Origin: DASQDN01 sp035630195
GTDB taxonomy: Bacteria > Acidobacteriota > Terriglobia > Bryobacterales > Bryobacteraceae
Reading direction: 5' to 3'
Assembly: GCA_035630195.1 (NCBI GenBank)
Contig: DASQLD010000544.1
Location: forward strand, 1-8,890
Length of the DNA: 8,890 bases
The position numbers were made by a program, and so were the translations under genes. The notes below the pieces were generated by a model, which saw nothing but the letters and a program-made list of their open reading frames with translations, searched no databases and had not been told where the DNA came from. Shown here one piece after another: positions 1 through 7,242 of the stretch (positions are counted from its first letter, which is position 1; each line of letters opens with the position of its first letter).

Positions 1-1361
1 ACGCGGTTCCGCATCACCGTAAACAGCGCTACGGAGCTGAAAATCGCGACGGCCGAAGTAGACAACGCCAGCCCCTCGTGTCCGAAACCCGCGACCTTCA
101 CCATCGCGATAACTGTCAGGAGATTCACGGCAATTGATCCGAAACTGATGATCATGGGCGTGCGCGCATCGTGCAGGGCGTAAAAAGCTGGATTCAGGAC
201 TTTCGCGGCCGAGTATCCGGCGAGCCCAATGGCGTAACAGGCGAGCGCACGGCCGGTCTGGTGTGTGTCCGAGGCTGTGAACGCCCCGAACTGATAGACA
301 GCGCCGACGATCGAATCGCCCAGAATCGCGAGTCCAACGGCCGATGGTATCGTCAGGACGAACACTAGTCCGAGCGACTTCGAGAGTGTTAAGCGGAATT
401 CATCAAAATCTTTAGCCGCCGCGCTGCGCGAAATCGCGGGAAGAGTCGCAGACGCGATCGCCACGCCGAAGATACCCAGCGGCAGTTGCATAAAGCGGAA
501 TGCATATCCCAGCCAACTCACCGGTCCATCAGGATCAGGCAGGCGCGACGCGAAATTATTGTTGATAGTCACGTTGATCTGCACGGCGGCATTGCCGAGG
601 ATGGCCGGGCCCATCAAGCGAAAAATGTGCCGCAAGCCGGGATGTGACCAGTCGATTTTCGGACGAAATCGAAACCCGGCGCGGTGGAGGCTCGGTACTT
701 GCCACAGAAGCTGCATGCCGCCTCCGATAACCACCCCATAGGCCATTCCATGGATTTCTGAAATACCGATCGTGGGGCCAATTAATTTCCCGAGAATTAA
801 CCCTGAGATCACTGATCCAATGTTGAAAAAAGCCGACGCCATAGCTGGGACGCCGAACTGCCCGCAGGCATTCAGTATGCCCATTGCCTGAGCCGATAAC
901 GCGATCACCAGCAGGAACGGGAACATGATTCTGGTCAAAGTGACGGCGAGGTCGAATTTGCCGGGAGTTTTGAGAAAGCCGGGCGCCACCAGCATCACGA
1001 GCTGCGGACTCAGTAGAATGCCGAGCAGACAGATAGCGCCAACGATGACGATCAGAGCTGTTGCGACGAGATTCGCCAGCAAGCGCGCTTCCTCCCGCGG
1101 TTTCGTGGACAAGTACTGCGTGAAGATGGGAACGAAAGCGGCCGAAAGCGCTCCCTCCGCGAACAGATCGCGGGTGAGGTTTGGGATGGTGAACCCAATC
1201 CGGAAGGCATCGAATACCGCGCTCGCGCCAAACATCGCGGCGAGAACGATCTCGCGAACCAATCCCGTCACGCGGCTGGTGGCGACCGCGATAGAGACGA
1301 CGCCCGCAGATCGTACTACGTTTTCTGACGGCGACCGCTCTCCCTGAGACTGCGTGGGCAA
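1..1361 (-). CDS. murJ: Lipid II flippase MurJ (MviN), partial, C-terminus beyond left edge
   Basis: Polytopic inner-membrane protein of the MOP exporter superfamily that flips the peptidoglycan precursor lipid II to the periplasmic face. Reading the minus strand gives a continuous frame of about 453 codons that leaves the window; full MurJ proteins are usually a little over 500 residues, so some 60-70 C-terminal residues are missing. The N-terminal family signature is clear: SRVTGLVRE, then a FGAS..DAFRIGF segment and IPNLTRDLFAEGALSAAFVP, rich in the charged residues needed in the central cavity. Many hydrophobic helices follow. The frame is closed upstream by the TAG of the peptidase gene and has no ATG or GTG before the conserved region, so the best start is TTG at 1361-1359. 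An AGGA lies 7 nt before it and overlaps the peptidase stop region. The gap to the peptidase is only 9 nt, suggesting co-transcription. Family assignment is secure; the exact start is likely but not proven. Confidence 0.95.
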   Translation of the reverse strand, partial: MPTQSQGERSPSENVVRSAGVVSIAVATSRVTGLVREIVLAAMFGASAVFDAFRIGFTIPNLTRDLFAEGALSAAFVPIFTQYLSTKPREEARLLANLVATALIVIVGAICLLGILLSPQLVMLVAPGFLKTPGKFDLAVTLTRIMFPFLLVIALSAQAMGILNACGQFGVPAMASAFFNIGSVISGLILGKLIGPTIGISEIHGMAYGVVIGGGMQLLWQVPSLHRAGFRFRPKIDWSHPGLRHIFRLMGPAILGNAAVQINVTINNNFASRLPDPDGPVSWLGYAFRFMQLPLGIFGVAIASATLPAISRSAAAKDFDEFRLTLSKSLGLVFVLTIPSAVGLAILGDSIVGAVYQFGAFTASDTHQTGRALACYAIGLAGYSAAKVLNPAFYALHDARTPMIISFGSIAVNLLTVIAMVKVAGFGHEGLALSTSAVAIFSSVALFTVMRNR

Positions 1362-1370
1362 AAAGACGTC

Positions 1371-2744
1371 CTAACCCTGACCGTATAACTCGAGAAAGTG
1401 GGCTATCGTAACAATGCCCGTATAGAAGTTCGCAATTTTGTATTTCTCGTTCGGCGAATGCAAACCGTCGTCGGGAAGGCCGAAACCCATAAGAACTGTA
1501 GGAATGCGGAGATGACGCGCGAAGTCCCCGACGATTGGGATGGAGCCGCCAGAACGGATGAATACGGTTGGTTTACCTAGAATCTCGCTGAAAGCTTTTG
1601 CAGCGGTGTCGATGGCTGGATGATCAGGATTGACAACAACCGCAGGTCCGCCGCTTAGCACACGCACTTCCGTTTTAAGACCGGCTGGGGTATTGTCCGC
1701 CACAAATTTACGGAAACTCTGGATAACTTTTCCTGGATCCTGATCCGGAACGAGGCGAAAACTAACCTTTGCGGTCGCTTTGGCGGGAATTACTGTTTTG
1801 GCGCCTGCGCCCGTGAATCCTCCGGCTATGCCATGAACTTCCAATGTCGGCCGCGACCACACTCGTTCGAGCACACTCCGATCTCGTTCGCCGGTAAGCC
1901 GCACTGAGCCGACTTCTTTGGCCAGGAACTCATCTTCCTTAAACGGGAGCGTCTTCCAACTTTCTAATTCGTGAGACGCTGGCTCTTTCACATCGTCGTA
2001 GATGCCTGGAATCTGAATGCGGCCGTCGGCCGATTTGGTTTTGGCCAGCAGTTCTATGAGGCCGAAGACCGCATTTGGCGCTGCCCCGCCATAAAGCCCC
2101 GAGTGGAGATCACGCATTGGCCCGGTGGCCTCCACTTCCATGTAAACGAGTCCGCGGAGTCCTATGCAGAGTGTGGGTATGCCCTCGGCGTAAAGAGCTG
2201 TGTCGCTGACTAGCGCAACATCGGCTTTCAGCTTAGACGGATTCTCCTCTACGAATTTCGCGATCGATTTTCCACCGATTTCTTCTTCGCCCTCGACAAG
2301 GAATTTCACGTTCACTGGAAGCTTGCCGTGGATCGTTCTCAAGGCCTCGACAGCCTTGATGTGCATGTAGAATTGACCCTTATCATCGGCCGATCCGCGG
2401 GCGTAGAGATTTCCATCTCTCACCGTAGGCTCGAAGGGCGGGGTGTTCCAGAGTTCAAGCGGATCGGGAGGCTGCACGTCGTAGTGGCCGTAAAGAAGGA
2501 CCGTTGGTTTGCCGGGCGCATGGAGCCACTCGGCGTAGACCAGAGGGTGTCCGGGCGTCGGGATGATTTCGATATTCTCCATGCCGGCGGCGTTCAAAGC
2601 GTCAGCAGTAAACTTGGCCGCGCGCTCGACGTCGCCTTTGTTTTCCGGCAGAGTGCTGATGCTAGGAATGCGCAGGAACGTCTTCAACTCTTCGAGAAGC
2701 CGGGATTCATTTTCACGTACGAAGGCATCGACGGGTTGGGACAT
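1371..2744 (-). CDS. M20 family metallopeptidase (carnosinase-like dipeptidase)
   Basis: Cytoplasmic di-zinc peptidase of 457 residues, the usual length for the M20 branch that includes carnosine and Cys-Gly dipeptidases. It would hydrolyse short peptides or related amide bonds; the substrate cannot be read from sequence. The active-site set is complete: GHYDVQP (zinc ligand His87, Asp89), GSADDKG (bridging Asp120), EGEEEIGG (catalytic Glu154 and ligand Glu155), SDT (Asp181), DLHSG (His214, lid-domain histidine) and LHSPNE (His429, last zinc ligand). No signal peptide is seen. The frame stays open upstream to 3221, but that part is antisense to the esterase and unrelated to the family. ATG 2744 begins MSQPVDAFVRENESRLL, the normal M20 N-terminal helix. 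There is no clear ribosome-binding site; a TATAAT lies 12 nt before the ATG. The gene probably leads a two-gene unit with murJ, without any obvious functional link to it. Confidence 0.95.
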   Translation of the reverse strand: MSQPVDAFVRENESRLLEELKTFLRIPSISTLPENKGDVERAAKFTADALNAAGMENIEIIPTPGHPLVYAEWLHAPGKPTVLLYGHYDVQPPDPLELWNTPPFEPTVRDGNLYARGSADDKGQFYMHIKAVEALRTIHGKLPVNVKFLVEGEEEIGGKSIAKFVEENPSKLKADVALVSDTALYAEGIPTLCIGLRGLVYMEVEATGPMRDLHSGLYGGAAPNAVFGLIELLAKTKSADGRIQIPGIYDDVKEPASHELESWKTLPFKEDEFLAKEVGSVRLTGERDRSVLERVWSRPTLEVHGIAGGFTGAGAKTVIPAKATAKVSFRLVPDQDPGKVIQSFRKFVADNTPAGLKTEVRVLSGGPAVVVNPDHPAIDTAAKAFSEILGKPTVFIRSGGSIPIVGDFARHLRIPTVLMGFGLPDDGLHSPNEKYKIANFYTGIVTIAHFLELYGQG

Positions 2745-2756
2745 GGGAACACGTTC

Positions 2757-2762
2757 ATTATA
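2757..2762 (-). promoter_or_regulatory. Possible -10 box for the M20 peptidase gene
   Basis: On the minus strand this reads TATAAT, a perfect consensus -10 hexamer, ending 12 nt before ATG 2744. Transcription would then start about 5 nt before the ATG, giving a near-leaderless message, which fits the absence of a Shine-Dalgarno sequence. No convincing -35 hexamer is visible 16-18 nt upstream, so this is tentative. Confidence 0.4.
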
Positions 2763-2790
2763 CGAGTGGGTCGTGGAGCGGGCGCCGCGG

Positions 2791-2797
2791 TAATAAT
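2791..2797 (+). promoter_or_regulatory. Possible -10 box for the esterase operon
   Basis: TAATAAT, the most AT-rich stretch of the divergent intergenic region, ends exactly 7 nt before GTG 2805. A transcript starting at the usual distance would begin at or next to the GTG, so the message would be leaderless. The only purine run before the GTG (AAGG) is too close to act as a normal ribosome-binding site. No -35 match is obvious. Confidence 0.35.
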
Positions 2798-2804
2798 GTA
2801 AGGC

Positions 2805-4961
2805 GTGCGTATTGCTCTCCTTTTTGTGGTGGCCGGTATTAGTTTGGCCGAGGATGCGGAAACTCGACGGCAGCGGTATCTGAACGAGATTTTGACGATT
2901 CTTCCGCCCAGTTATCGCAATGATACGACTCGTGTCAGCGGCGGTGACCGGTCTTTCGAGGACTGGCAAAAGCGAACCGGCGAACTCCCGCCTGATTTCG
3001 AGGCGATGACCTCCCAGGCGTTTCTTCCCGATCCACTCGACGGGGTGAAGACAAAAGCCGACTGGCAGGCACGCCGAAAGTGGATCCGTGAGCAGTACGA
3101 GCAATGGATCATTGGGAAGATGCCGCCGCCGCCCGGCAATACCCGTGGGATTGTCATCGACACCCGCCAGGAAGGGACGGTCGAGGTTCGAGACATCAGG
3201 CTCGAGTTCGGCCCGGGGCATAAGGGCAGGCTAACCATCCAACTCGTATTGCCGAGAAAGGGCGGCGGACCGTATCCCGTGTTCCTCACAAACCATCCAC
3301 GACGCAGGCCATGGATAGCGCCGGCTGTTCGACGCGGATACATCGGCGCGATTTTCAATGCGACCGACCCAATTTATGGAGCGCCCGATGATTCGGACTC
3401 CCTTATCGAGTTGTATCCTGACTATGATTTCTCCGGACTTGCCCGATGGGCTTGGGCGGGTATGCGTGTCGTTGACTATCTCCACACGCTGCCGGAAGTA
3501 GATAAAGCTCGTATCGGGATCGCCGGGCATTCCCGCAACGGAAAGATGGCCTTGATCGCCGCGGCGCTTGACGATCGAATCGGCGCGGTGGTTGCGTCGA
3601 GCGGGAACACCGGCGAATGCGATCCGTGGCGCTACACGACCGACCCGTTCGCCAACGAAACGATCGAGCAAATTACAGGACGCTTTCCGGGTTGGTTTCA
3701 TCCCCGGCTACGCTTCTTTGCCGGGCGCGAGCACAAACTTCCCGTCGATCAGAACATGCTGTTGTCGATGGTTGCTCCTCGTGGTTTGTTGATGACATCC
3801 GCATACTCGGAAACACAGGGGAACTCCTTCGGAACGGAGCAGGCGTATCGGTCGGTTGAAAAGGTTTATCGCTTCACGAATGCTCCCGACAAGTTGGGCT
3901 TGTCCTTAAGGCCCGGAGAACACCCCACCACTGCGGAAGATATTGAACTTTATGTTGACTTCTTCGATTCGGTGTTTGGACGTTCCAAGCGTCCAGTTAC
4001 GAGAACGAACATGCATCCGTTTCAATGGGAGAAATGGCATAAGCAGGCAACCATCCCACCCGTTCCGTCGACGGATGTGCGTGAGCGTATTCGATGGGCT
4101 TTGGGAGATGAACCGTCCGCTGTGCCGTTTCCAGCACGAGATACGGTTGCCGGTCGCACGATGACAAATGCCGGCTGGCTCGCGATGCTGTATGAGCGTC
4201 CGCTGAAGGTCGATGGGGTGACGTCGCACGCGATCGGTTTTGGCGACGATCTTACCGGCGATCTTTACGTGCCGGCGAAGGCTCAGGGCAAGATTCCGGT
4301 CGTAATTTGGCTGCATTCCTACGCCTACCCAACGGGCTACTCGCGATATGGCCGATCGACGATTGCTGATTTGACGAGTAGGGGCTACGCGGTGTTCGCG
4401 TTCGATCAGATCGGGTTCGGTACTCGTATCCATCAGGCCACGCGGTTTTATGAGCGTTATCCGAACTGGTCGCTGATGGGGAAGATGGTGGCGGATACCC
4501 GAGCTGCTATCGATGCTCTGACTGCGTTGAAGGAGATGGATGCGCGCCGCGTATATCTCGCCGGGTATTCGCTTGGCGGAAAAATCGCGCTGTTCACTTC
4601 GGCGCTCGATGACCGTGTTGCCGGAGTGATCGCGGCATCAGCGTTCACACCACTTCGTGCGTCGAAGGACAGTGACGGCACGGAAGGCGTACGGCATTAC
4701 TCGCATCTGCATGGATTGATGCCGAGACTCGGCGTGAATGTATCTATTGACTACGACGAAGTCTTAGAGGCCATCAAAGCTCCCGTGCTGTTACGCGCGC
4801 CTGTACTGGATCGGTACGCTTCCGCTCCAGGTGTCAGAACGGCTGTCGAGAACGCCAGAAAGGCTGGGGCGAGGATCGAGTTACGCGAGCCCCTCGACTT
4901 CAACCGGTTCACGCCAGCGGCGCAGAAGGAGCTATTTGCGTGGCTGGAGACGGCCCGATGA
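2805..4961 (+). CDS. Secreted two-domain alpha/beta hydrolase, CE15 glucuronoyl-esterase-like plus second esterase domain
   Basis: Exported 718-residue protein. The GTG start gives a short signal peptide (MRIALLFVVAGISLA, likely cleaved before Glu16). Residues of roughly 60-400 form a first hydrolase domain resembling carbohydrate esterase family 15, which cuts the ester between glucuronic acid on xylan and lignin alcohols. Seen here are GHSRNGK (nucleophile Ser243, oxyanion-type Arg244, Lys247), FPGWFHP (Trp297), APRGLLMTSAYSE (acid candidate Glu336) and PGEHPT (His373). At the position where fungal members carry their catalytic Glu, 23 residues after the serine, this protein has Ser266. Residues of roughly 430-718 form a second alpha/beta-hydrolase domain like dienelactone hydrolase or acetyl xylan esterase, with GYSLGGK (Ser589) and VLDRY (Asp669). 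Where a catalytic His would be expected (DFNRF) there is Arg701. The gene heads the plus-strand operon and its stop overlaps the kinase start. Hydrolase fold is certain; CE15 membership is likely; the substrate is inferred. Confidence 0.85.
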   Translation: MRIALLFVVAGISLAEDAETRRQRYLNEILTILPPSYRNDTTRVSGGDRSFEDWQKRTGELPPDFEAMTSQAFLPDPLDGVKTKADWQARRKWIREQYEQWIIGKMPPPPGNTRGIVIDTRQEGTVEVRDIRLEFGPGHKGRLTIQLVLPRKGGGPYPVFLTNHPRRRPWIAPAVRRGYIGAIFNATDPIYGAPDDSDSLIELYPDYDFSGLARWAWAGMRVVDYLHTLPEVDKARIGIAGHSRNGKMALIAAALDDRIGAVVASSGNTGECDPWRYTTDPFANETIEQITGRFPGWFHPRLRFFAGREHKLPVDQNMLLSMVAPRGLLMTSAYSETQGNSFGTEQAYRSVEKVYRFTNAPDKLGLSLRPGEHPTTAEDIELYVDFFDSVFGRSKRPVTRTNMHPFQWEKWHKQATIPPVPSTDVRERIRWALGDEPSAVPFPARDTVAGRTMTNAGWLAMLYERPLKVDGVTSHAIGFGDDLTGDLYVPAKAQGKIPVVIWLHSYAYPTGYSRYGRSTIADLTSRGYAVFAFDQIGFGTRIHQATRFYERYPNWSLMGKMVADTRAAIDALTALKEMDARRVYLAGYSLGGKIALFTSALDDRVAGVIAASAFTPLRASKDSDGTEGVRHYSHLHGLMPRLGVNVSIDYDEVLEAIKAPVLLRAPVLDRYASAPGVRTAVENARKAGARIELREPLDFNRFTPAAQKELFAWLETAR
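4945..4961 (+). promoter_or_regulatory. Ribosome-binding site and ATGA stop/start overlap coupling esterase and kinase
   Basis: GGAG at 4945-4948 lies 9 nt before ATG 4958. The ATG shares bases with the TGA (4959-4961) that ends the esterase gene, forming ATGA. This arrangement usually means translational coupling and decides the kinase start against the upstream GTG at 4940. Confidence 0.75.
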
Positions 4962-5893
4962 TCGGTCGTATTCAGGGTGTGCTCTGCTGTGGAAACATCT
5001 CCTACGATATTCCAGTCTGGCCGGTGGATGAAGTGGCGTGGGGCAAGAGTCTCTGGGTAGACCAAATCACATTCAGCGTTGGAGGCAATGGGTCGAGCAC
5101 ATCGTATTCACTCGCTACGATGGGCGGTCAGGTAAGACTCACAGGGATGGTTGGGCGGGACCGGGAAGGGGAAGCGATTCTCGAGATTCTTAAGCGCGCC
5201 GGGGTGGACTTGGACATACGCCATAGCGATCAGCCGACGACATCGACAGTAGTGCTCGTGCAGTCGTCGGGTGACCGCTCATTCCTTCATCGGCCAGGGG
5301 CAAGTCGTGATGTCACTGCGGAAATGCTGTCATTTCATGTTCCCGGGTATTCGCATTTCCATCTCGCGAACCTGTTCTCGCTGCCGACTATTCGGCTGGC
5401 AGGCGGAGAAGTAATGCGGAGAGCCAAAGCCGCAGGACTGACAACGTCACTCGATACGGCTTGGGATGCAAAGGCGAAGTGGATGGAGGACGTGGGTCCT
5501 TGTCTGCCGAATACGGATTTGCTGTTCGTGAACGATAGTGAAGCGAAAATGCTAACCGGAAGCGACGATCCCTGGGAGGCAACGCGGATACTTCGTTCGC
5601 ATGGCGCCAAGGACGTGATCCTGAAAGTCGGTCCTAGAGGTTGCATCGTGTTTGAGGGTAATGAGATGACCGCCGTTTCCGGATATAGAGTTCAGGCGAA
5701 AGACACGACCGGGGCCGGAGATTGTTTTGCTGGCGGATTCCTTGCATCTTTGCAACGCGGGCTCTCCTACCTGGAAGCGGCGAAGGTGGCGAATGCCGTT
5801 GGAGCATCAAATGTGGAGAACCTCGGCTCGGCGCAGGGGGCACGGTCGTGGGAGGACACTCAAACCTGGATGCGCGAACGCGATACGCTGTAA
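4958..5893 (+). CDS. PfkB/ribokinase-family carbohydrate kinase
   Basis: Cytoplasmic ATP-dependent sugar kinase of 311 residues, the usual size for the ribokinase family. It begins with CCGNISYDIPV, the first Rossmann strand with substrate Asp, followed by FSVGGNGSSTSYSLATMGG (the family's GGN substrate-binding signature) and GMVGRDREG. It ends with the PfkB signature DTTGAGDCFAGGF, in which Asp255 is the catalytic base and GAG the anion hole; VNDSEAKMLTG in the middle is the family's N-x-x-E region. The sugar cannot be read directly. 2-Keto-3-deoxygluconate or another sugar acid is plausible because the next gene is a keto-deoxy-sugar-acid lyase, but fructose- or ribose-type substrates are not excluded. 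ATG 4958 is preferred over GTG 4940 because of the GGAG site and the ATGA overlap. The next gene starts 5 nt after the stop. Confidence 0.9.
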   Translation: MIGRIQGVLCCGNISYDIPVWPVDEVAWGKSLWVDQITFSVGGNGSSTSYSLATMGGQVRLTGMVGRDREGEAILEILKRAGVDLDIRHSDQPTTSTVVLVQSSGDRSFLHRPGASRDVTAEMLSFHVPGYSHFHLANLFSLPTIRLAGGEVMRRAKAAGLTTSLDTAWDAKAKWMEDVGPCLPNTDLLFVNDSEAKMLTGSDDPWEATRILRSHGAKDVILKVGPRGCIVFEGNEMTAVSGYRVQAKDTTGAGDCFAGGFLASLQRGLSYLEAAKVANAVGASNVENLGSAQGARSWEDTQTWMRERDTL

Positions 5894-5898
5894 AGTTC

Positions 5899-6792
5899 AT
5901 GAACCCAAAAGACCTGAAAGGCGTTTTCGGATTCCCTGTCACGCCGTTTCGCAATGATCTCAGCGTAGACCTCGACGCGCTAGCCCGGAATGTGGACGAG
6001 ATGACGAAGCATCCCTTTTGCGCGATTGTCGCTGCGGGGGGCACAGGCGAACTGTACTCGATGACCCCTCAGGAAATTGAGGATGTCGTGCGCGTTACGG
6101 TGGAGGCGACACATGGCCGCATGCCGGTGGTGGCGGGCTGCGGCTACAACGCGCCTTTAGGGTCCGATATCGCGCGTAGGGTCGAGAAGGTCGGAGCAGA
6201 CTGTCTGCTCGTATTGCCTCCATACTATTCGGGAGCGCCGGAAGCCGGCCTTTTCGAGTACTACCGCACCATCGGCGCCGCTACTCCGCTTCCGATGATG
6301 GTCTACAGCCGCGACTGGGCGATCTTCTCGCCTGAGATGGTAGCTCGATTGTGTGATAAGGTCCCGACTCTTAAAGCGTGGAAAGACGGACAGGGGAACG
6401 GCCGTGTGTATCAGCGGATCATGCAATACAACGGCGATCGGCTGGCTTGGTTTGGCGGCCTCGGTGACGATTGTGTGCCGACTTACTTTGCGGCCGGTGT
6501 TCAGGCTTACACGTCCAGCATCTCAAACATCTCGCCGAAGGTGTCGCTCGCTCTTGCCGACGCAGGGATGAAGCGCGACTTCGCCACTCTCGATGGCCTG
6601 ATGGCGAAATACGTGCATCCTCTTTATGCGTTTCGCGAGCGTGTGAAGGGATATGAGGTGTCGGCGATGAAAACCGCAATGGAGTTAGTCGGGAAACCTG
6701 CCGGTCCGGTGCGTCCGCCGCTGACCAATACCCGGCCGCAGGATATTGATGACCTAAAGAAGGTGATGGCAGCATACGAGGGGATGCTCTAG
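5899..6792 (+). CDS. DHDPS/NAL-superfamily lyase, 5-dehydro-4-deoxyglucarate dehydratase-like
   Basis: Class I (Schiff-base) TIM-barrel lyase of 297 residues, a typical length for the dihydrodipicolinate synthase/N-acetylneuraminate lyase superfamily. Visible landmarks are GVFGFPVTPF at the N-terminus, AAGGTGELYS (anion-binding GTGE around Thr49), MVYSRD (catalytic Tyr136) and KAWKDGQGN (Schiff-base Lys162). The FPVTPF opening, the VYxRD motif and the KDGxG motif after the lysine point to 5-dehydro-4-deoxyglucarate dehydratase, which converts the glucarate breakdown intermediate into 2-oxoglutarate semialdehyde, rather than to lysine-pathway DapA, which usually has a KE/KD-T/S context here. 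A related 2-keto-3-deoxy-sugar-acid aldolase remains possible. The frame is open back to 5722 inside the kinase gene, but ATG 5899 matches the family N-terminus. It has no clear Shine-Dalgarno and starts 5 nt after the kinase stop, so translation probably depends on the upstream gene. Confidence 0.85.
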   Translation: MNPKDLKGVFGFPVTPFRNDLSVDLDALARNVDEMTKHPFCAIVAAGGTGELYSMTPQEIEDVVRVTVEATHGRMPVVAGCGYNAPLGSDIARRVEKVGADCLLVLPPYYSGAPEAGLFEYYRTIGAATPLPMMVYSRDWAIFSPEMVARLCDKVPTLKAWKDGQGNGRVYQRIMQYNGDRLAWFGGLGDDCVPTYFAAGVQAYTSSISNISPKVSLALADAGMKRDFATLDGLMAKYVHPLYAFRERVKGYEVSAMKTAMELVGKPAGPVRPPLTNTRPQDIDDLKKVMAAYEGML

Positions 6793-6804
6793 CAGCAGGT
6801 AGTG

Positions 6805-7215
6805 ATGCGAGTCAACCGCTCGGTACCACCCTGCACCGTCATCCCGGTGCTCAACTACCCTGACCCCGGCGCAGCTGCTGATTGGCTGTCTAAGGCGTTC
6901 GGCTTTACTGTCCGCCTGCGCATCGCCAATCACCGCATTCAGATGAAAGCGGGAGACGGCTGCTTCACCATCGCCGAAGGCAAGGTCGCGCCGAACAACT
7001 CACACGTCGTTCAGGTCCGGATCGAGGATGCCGAGGGTCACTGCGAGCGCGCGCGGCAGAACGGAGCCATCATCCTGACCGAGCCCAAAGACCACCCCTA
7101 CGGCGAGCGTCAATACAACGCTGAGGACTTCCATGGCCACCGCTGGGACTTCACTGAGACTATCGCTGACATCGCTCCGGAGGAATGGAGCGGCGGAGCG
7201 TATCATCTCGAGTGA
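6805..7215 (+). CDS. VOC-family protein (glyoxalase/bleomycin-resistance fold, PhnB-like)
   Basis: Small cytoplasmic protein of 136 residues with the paired beta-alpha-beta-beta-beta pattern of the vicinal oxygen chelate superfamily. Recognisable pieces are VIPVLNYPDPGAAADWLSKAFGF in the first half, HVVQVRIEDAEGHCERARQNGA opening the second, and PYGERQYNAEDFHGHRWDF near the end, the typical YGxRxYxAEDxxGHxW ending of PhnB-like members. I see no metal-binding His in the first strand, so the metal site may be incomplete, and the reaction is unknown. ATG 6805 is chosen over GTG 6802 because AGG (6797-6799) is 5 nt upstream; the choice changes one residue. It follows the lyase by 12 nt and is probably the last gene of the operon, although this may be a passenger. 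Its codons look richer in C-ending forms than those of its neighbours, a weak hint of separate origin. Confidence 0.85.
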   Translation: MRVNRSVPPCTVIPVLNYPDPGAAADWLSKAFGFTVRLRIANHRIQMKAGDGCFTIAEGKVAPNNSHVVQVRIEDAEGHCERARQNGAIILTEPKDHPYGERQYNAEDFHGHRWDFTETIADIAPEEWSGGAYHLE

Positions 7216-7216
7216 A

Positions 7217-7242
7217 CTGATCCTGGTCTGGATCCGGGTCAG
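7217..7242 (+). terminator. Possible weak terminator hairpin after the VOC gene
   Basis: CTGATCC (7217-7223) can pair with GGGTCAG (7236-7242), giving a 7-bp stem with one G-U pair and a 12-nt loop, just after the stop at 7213-7215. An alternative 5-bp pairing of GATCC and GGATC is also possible. The only T run, TTTT at 7249-7252, is short and displaced by 6 nt, so this is a poor match to an intrinsic terminator. Confidence 0.25.

Noticed and set aside
925..1347. 140-codon plus-strand open frame
   Set aside because: It lies wholly antisense to murJ conserved sequence, and its Ala/Arg/Thr-rich composition is typical of a shadow frame.
2328..2801. 157-codon plus-strand open frame across the peptidase and the divergent promoter region
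   Set aside because: It is antisense to the M20 active-site region, matches no family I know, and would run through the intergenic region to end just before the esterase start.
2745..3221. Open frame extending the M20 peptidase by about 159 residues upstream
   Set aside because: The extra part is antisense to the esterase gene and unrelated to the M20 family. The family N-terminus begins at ATG 2744, preceded by a TATAAT box.
3906..4433. 175-codon minus-strand open frame inside the esterase gene
   Set aside because: It is a shadow of the coding strand across conserved esterase sequence, with no start signal or recognisable motif.
5722..5898. Longer N-terminus for the lyase reaching back into the kinase gene
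   Set aside because: It would overlap the kinase's conserved C-terminal region in another frame. The family homology starts right at ATG 5899 (KDLKGVFGFPVTPF).
7219..7235. GATCC direct copies and BamHI-like palindrome after the VOC gene, considered as an attachment site or repeat element
   Set aside because: The copies are only five bases and occur only here. They are better treated as part of a weak hairpin.
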